Part shown: one piece after another, positions 59,499-64,000 of the stretch | Numbering within the stretch: the stretch's first letter is position 1 | Layout of the letters: each line of letters opens with the position of its first letter | DNA from: Mactromeris polynyma | Lineage: Eukaryota > Mollusca > Bivalvia > Venerida > Mactridae | Direction of reading: 5' to 3' | Length of the DNA stretch: 64,000 nucleotides | Assembly: GCA_032209605.1 (NCBI GenBank) | Contig: JASFXZ010000001.1 | Coordinates: 22,634,619-22,698,618, forward strand | Made by a program: the position numbers and the translations under genes | Notes under the pieces: generated by a model | The model's input: only the letters and a program-made list of their open reading frames with translations | Database searches by the model: none | Told to the model about the DNA's origin: nothing

Positions 59499-60809
59499 CT
59501 AAGCACAAGATTGTATTTTGCGTATACATATAAGTAGAACACATGTTTACGTATACTACATATTTGTAATATGTTATACAATTAATAATAATACTTTCTA
59601 CAATAAACTGAACGTAGGGTTACCAGCTCTTACATGTAAATTGTACTGCCCTGTCCCCCGATAGTTTCGATAAAAAAATTCAGTAACAAATTCCTGTGAA
59701 AAGTATTGGCGTTTCTATCTGTAACTTTACATTCTTTAAACTCCAAGATAAAGGTTAAATGGTAAAACTGTAACTAAACATATCCAGTGGTTACATTGAC
59801 TCATGTTGTCGGAAATCTACATTATGATGCTTTTCATGTTTGCTCTTTTTCAAATTTCACACACAAAATTAGTTGAAAGTTAGAAAACAATTATATTGTT
59901 TCGGCGCAGATGATGTTTCGTTTTCTTTGCTAGCAGGAAATTTCCCATGAATTCAAATCAATTCAATTTGGAAATTGGTATTTATCAGGCATTATTGCAT
60001 CACTGTAAAATTGTTGACGATGTGATTTCAATCACTGTATTCAATTTGCTGATATTGGATTGGTAAGACTCTGTACAAAAAAAATGAAATCACTAGACTC
60101 AACTGTTGAAGGGTTATTGACCGATTTTCTGTGTTCCTCAAAACATTACTATATTTAACTAGTTCATCATTTATTTCAGAAACAAAAGTCAATACTTCTA
60201 TACAATTACAATGTAGAATAGATTATTCTTGAAATAAATCATAACGCTTGTAAGTATGACAATAAATAATTAAACAAAATGTTCATGTATCTGAAGGGGT
60301 CATGAAAATGAAATATGTAGAGTTCATTTCATTTATAATCGATCTTCCATTTGATGAAATGTATGGTTATTTAAGATGCAGTGATTTTAGTTTCCTTCTG
60401 GCTACAGTACTAATTAGATTATACGTTTTGCTGTAAAAGTGGATGTAATGATATGAAGTAAATGGTCTACTTATTACTTGGGGGAATATACCTTTGCAAG
60501 TACCGAAGATAATTTCGTAATATTTTTAGAGGTAGTGTTTTCTCTAAATCGACATTGTACGACGGCTCAGTCCGAACTGACGATATCGATGGAAGGGTTC
60601 CGATTGCGCATGCGCGTGTATCAGACCAATTCCACTGCATATACGATATTCAACTATGTAAAGAAGCACAAAAAGGAGAAATATCAAAACTACATAGTAC
60701 ACAATACACGCATTTTGGAATCACACGATGCTCTTGAGGGAGCATAAAGTGGTCCTATTGTTATTTAGAAATAGCGTATGTGTGTTTTTCGGCACAATAT
60801 GTCAACGTT
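59499..60809. other. Non-coding, nothing recognised
   Basis: The plus frame 60478-60747 has no domain. GCGCATGCGC at about 60606 is a short palindrome. Confidence 0.4.
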
Positions 60810-61065
60810 ATGGCTGGCTTGTTCCGTTATGTATTCCTTCCATTAAATTGTTCCCTCTTTTTGTCCTCCTTAATTCTCCTTAGTTGTTCTTTATGGTCGA
60901 CCAAGCTATTCATTGCGCCTCTGTTCCAATGTGTGTAAACCCTTGCACTGCCTCAGTGCCTGGTGTTTTGTGAACTGTTGTTTTCCGGGAATATGTTTTT
61001 GGGGAGGCGTTGTCTAGTGTTTATGGCGTTCCCTGTAGCAACGTCATCTCTCTTGTTTGACATAA
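60810..61065 (+). repeat. Dispersed repeat family A, copy near 61 kb
   Basis: Contains TTTATGGTCGACCAAGCTAT, GCGCCTCTGTTCC, AACCCTTGCACTGCCTCAGT, GCCTGGTGTTTTGTGAACTG, TTGTTTTCCGGGA, GGGGAGGCGTTGTCTAGTGT and TTATGGCGTTCCCTGTAGCA, ending in ATCTCTCTTG. With the 22.9-kb copy it best defines the family. Confidence 0.8.
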
Positions 61066-62434
61066 TTGCAAAGTATTCGCCGACAGCTGTAGGTGTAATG
61101 CTATTACTACGTTTGAAAGATTGATATAAGCAGGGAAGGTCTGACTCCCGTTAATTTCTCTTCATTCATATTGATCATTTATTCCTAGCAATATGATACA
61201 AAGGCGAATTCGTGGTTTGAGAAATGGTCATAAAGTATCTATTATGAATATATTTGTCGAGTGTTATGATTACCATCTCACGTTTCGAGAAAATTGCTTC
61301 AAGTGTAATATATATATTCCAAGCTGTGTTCTGTCACCTCTTACTTGGAATAATATTAAGACAGGCGTTTGCTTTTATTGCGAGGTAATTGCTACATTTA
61401 TCAATCCCCCAAGAACTTCATGAATAGCAAAGGCTATACTAAATCAAGAAAAGACAAATTACTGAAGTTAGATGCCTAGATGTTCTAGCACTCGTAATCT
61501 GATTGTATTAAAGCACACAGAAACTGTAATGATAACGCTGTACTCTAATTAAAACGAGAGTATTGATATGTTTTATGCTACGTTTTACTATTTAAATGGC
61601 AGCTGTTTTGGACCGAATGAAGTAGAGCAGGAAATGCCACTTACTAATGATTAATTTATAATACATTTTGTAACATACATTGTGCTTTCATAGCAGCGAT
61701 ACCACAACAAACGACGATGTCGGACTTCACAGCTCTACTTATATTGCATTATTTGTATACTCTTCGGCTTGATGGCTTCAGAAACATTTTCAAATTATGG
61801 CAGTGCTACATCATTTGATTATTCAAAATGGTGATTCATCAGTAATACGTTAAATGCAAAGAAATGCTCGACTAGCATTGTAATAAGAATGGTCGGTAAA
61901 AATAGTATACACCTTTATATCGACACTGTGGTACGTATCGGGGAAACATATTTTTTGCTTATTGTAGGAATTTATTCAGAGAAAATGTTATTTCAACGGA
62001 GGGCAATCCGTGCTTGTTAATCAACGAAATAAGGGAATGTTATGCCATAGACTTCGTTGAACTATTCATCATTAATAATCAACTAATAATTTAACAATCA
62101 AATGAGTTATCACTAAATTTGTGTCAGCTATAATCCTTGATTTGATATATGGCTTTAAAAAGTATATAATAGATGGATTATAAATCATTAGTCTGAAAAG
62201 TAGTCGTTAGGGAATAATATTTTTATAACACCACCAGGATATAATACCAGCTATTATTGGACGGGTTAATACAAGGCTACGACTAATATCAAGGACATAA
62301 CTGAAGACAACGAAAGTAATGCAGAGATGAAAACAACCACGAGTTGTACGGGTATAATGTTTCTTGAATGGCCACGTCAGTCATCGAGTAAAAAAAATAT
62401 TTGACTTGCTTCAATGATGAATTATTAATCTTAC
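61066..62434. other. Non-coding, nothing recognised
   Basis: The plus frame 61193-61423 has no recognisable domain. Confidence 0.4.
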
Positions 62435-62512
62435 TATGTTCTTCATGCATTGTATAACTAACAAAAGTCCAATGTATATAAAATTCAGCGTTTTGCATTA
62501 AAATACCAACTT
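62435..62512 (-). CDS. Candidate internal exon, unknown protein
   Basis: A 78-base minus-strand stretch lies between an AG after GGTTCTAAA and a good GTAAGA donor (CATA|GTAAGA). It encodes VGILMQNAEFYIHWTFVSYT then MHEEH, entering and leaving in phase 1. The acceptor is weak. No family recognised. Confidence 0.25.
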
Positions 62513-62739
62513 CTTTTAGAACCATATAATTATCAATTATTGACATTATATTTCACTCTAGCTATGCATTGCATAGCTTTTAACTTAAAAAATGTTGTTT
62601 TTCAGAAAGTAAATAGAATGTTAATTTTTAAAGCTCTTTTGCCAGGACAACATTTTCACAAGATACTAAGCTATTAGTTCATGGTGTCTGAAGATATATG
62701 TCATCATTCGTTTTATTTAGGCGAGTTTTACAACCTAAT
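62513..62739. other. Non-coding
   Basis: AGCTATGCATTGCATAGCT at about 62560-62578 is a near-perfect palindrome; otherwise nothing recognised. Confidence 0.45.
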
Positions 62740-63270
62740 TGTGTTTTAGCTACTGGCCGTTTCAAGGCGGTACTCTAATGTTCGTGTCTTATAATTAACA
62801 TTTCTTGTCCTTTTACATTCATTTGTCATAACTAACTTTTGTGTTTTTTAGTTCGTTTAGGTAGCTATATTGTTCGGTTTCTTTGTCCTTATAATGTCTC
62901 ATTGTTGTTCCCTCCCTGCTTGCTACTGGTCCATTTGTTTTGTGACCCCTCCCAGTGTGTGCCTCCTAGGCCGTTAAGTATTGCTTTTTGTGCCTACTCC
63001 CTTATCTTACAAATATGTTGGGTCGCATTCAGTTATGATTTGTGAATGTAACATTCCCGGCACTTCATTTGGACTCTAATTAACCTACAGGTGCTGCCCA
63101 ATGCGTTTTAATTGACCACCAATTATTTCCGCTCTATTGCGAACTTGTAAATTAGAACACATAAATCAATTACATTCTAAATCAAAGTACTGAAGGCACA
63201 AGTGTAATCTGTTAGAAGGCAGTGTCTTATGTATGTGGCGTCTCTGTAGCAACTCTCTTTTTGTTACTGC
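62740..63270 (+). repeat. Dispersed repeat family A, copy near 63 kb, interrupted
   Basis: The inner part (CAAGGCGGTACTCTAATG, GTTCCCTCCCTGCTTG, ATTCAGTTATGATTTGTGAA) occupies 62755-63060. The end box (GGCAGTGTCTTATGTATGTG, GCGTCTCTGTAGCAACTCTC) follows at 63210-63262. The boxes that normally lie between are missing or replaced. Confidence 0.55.
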
Positions 63271-64000
63271 TCTAGAGAGCTGAAAGTTTTGGAGGATAAC
63301 CACGAGGACGATAAATATATTTTATACAAGTATAAAATGTTTTATTGCAGAAAGGCATCTATTTGACTAGCCGCCAAGATTTATGTAATGCTTAGTTCGT
63401 CTAGCCGCCATGTTCAAACTTATTACACAATTATTTATAAATATAGCACAGCCAAGTGCGCGAGCGATGACAGGGAAATATATCTATTTCATGCAAAGTT
63501 TTATTTACACATGTTTACTGTCGTACTTTTGGGAAATTAGCGAGTCGTTTCAAGCGGCTCGCTGAATGGCTGTGGACGCAAGTCGATTTGCCTGTTAAAA
63601 AATAGAAAATATCATGTGTACTGGAGTTATAAAGCAGAGGGTTAATATGAAGGTATCGGAATAAGCGCCTGATGCTAAAGGAGAGTACAAAAACATATGC
63701 AAAGAACCTTTGGTAAAGGGGAACAATTTCGTGTTGCAAGGTTTGAGACGAATATGTGACCCAGTATCCTAACTGTGGTTACTATGTATCAATGCTATCG
63801 CAGTGAATATAATAACAATAACAAAAACTCAAAGTAACGTGTGTTCCGGATATCGTGTGATTATGTGCAGTATGTGAATGTTAAACTGTCCATTAACCAT
63901 AGTAATTCATTTGAACCGGATGTTGCTATAATTAGATTACATATTAACTTCAAAGGCTATCGTGTACTTAACTTTAATGAGACACTCGGAAACTTCTCTT
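63271..64000. other. Non-coding, nothing recognised
   Basis: GACTAGCCGCCA-type near-repeats occur at about 63365 and 63403. The minus frame 63515-63739 has no domain. Confidence 0.4.

Overview
The window looks like animal nuclear DNA from an invertebrate. It is AT-rich, gene-poor, split by introns and full of old transposable elements, with no operons or bacterial-type gene packing. The repeat content (Ty3-like LTR element, Tx1/L1-like and CR1/Jockey-like LINEs, tandem-repeat DNA transposons) and the orexin/allatotropin-type receptor exon fit a mollusc, perhaps a bivalve. That placement is inference; no species can be named.

Left edge (1-2557, minus strand): the 5' part of an LTR retrotransposon that looks intact as far as it is visible. 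It has a 585-residue Gag with a long coiled coil, then a protease/Pol frame that runs off the window. The two frames overlap at a textbook -1 ribosomal frameshift signal: slippery heptamer TTTAAAC, an 8-base spacer and a foldable H-type pseudoknot. I consider this the best-supported functional signal in the window.

Region 2.5-15.8 kb: repeat-rich intergenic DNA with scattered copies of one dispersed repeat family (called family A here) and a 5'-truncated, mutated Tx1/L1-like LINE at about 7951-11393.

Region 15.8-19.4 kb: a foldback-like arrangement. Two arms of degenerate tandem repeats in inverted orientation flank a core of about 1.5 kb. The right arm holds a homogenised 41-bp array and a dead mariner/IS630-type transposase fragment. 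A decayed CR1/Jockey-like LINE follows at about 20.56-21.28 kb.

Region 22.9-34.8 kb: more family A copies and several possible minus-strand exons with splice signals but no recognised product.

Region 34.8-35.2 kb: the one confidently recognised host gene segment, the first coding exon of a class A GPCR of orexin/allatotropin receptor type, ending at a phase-0 splice donor. I found no continuation exon in the remaining 28.8 kb.

Region 35.2-64 kb: mostly intron or intergenic DNA. It contains a 1175-bp DNA transposon with 14-bp terminal inverted repeats and a 5-bp target duplication, a 57-bp satellite, an inverted repeat pair 6.5 kb apart, further family A copies and a few more candidate minus-strand exons.
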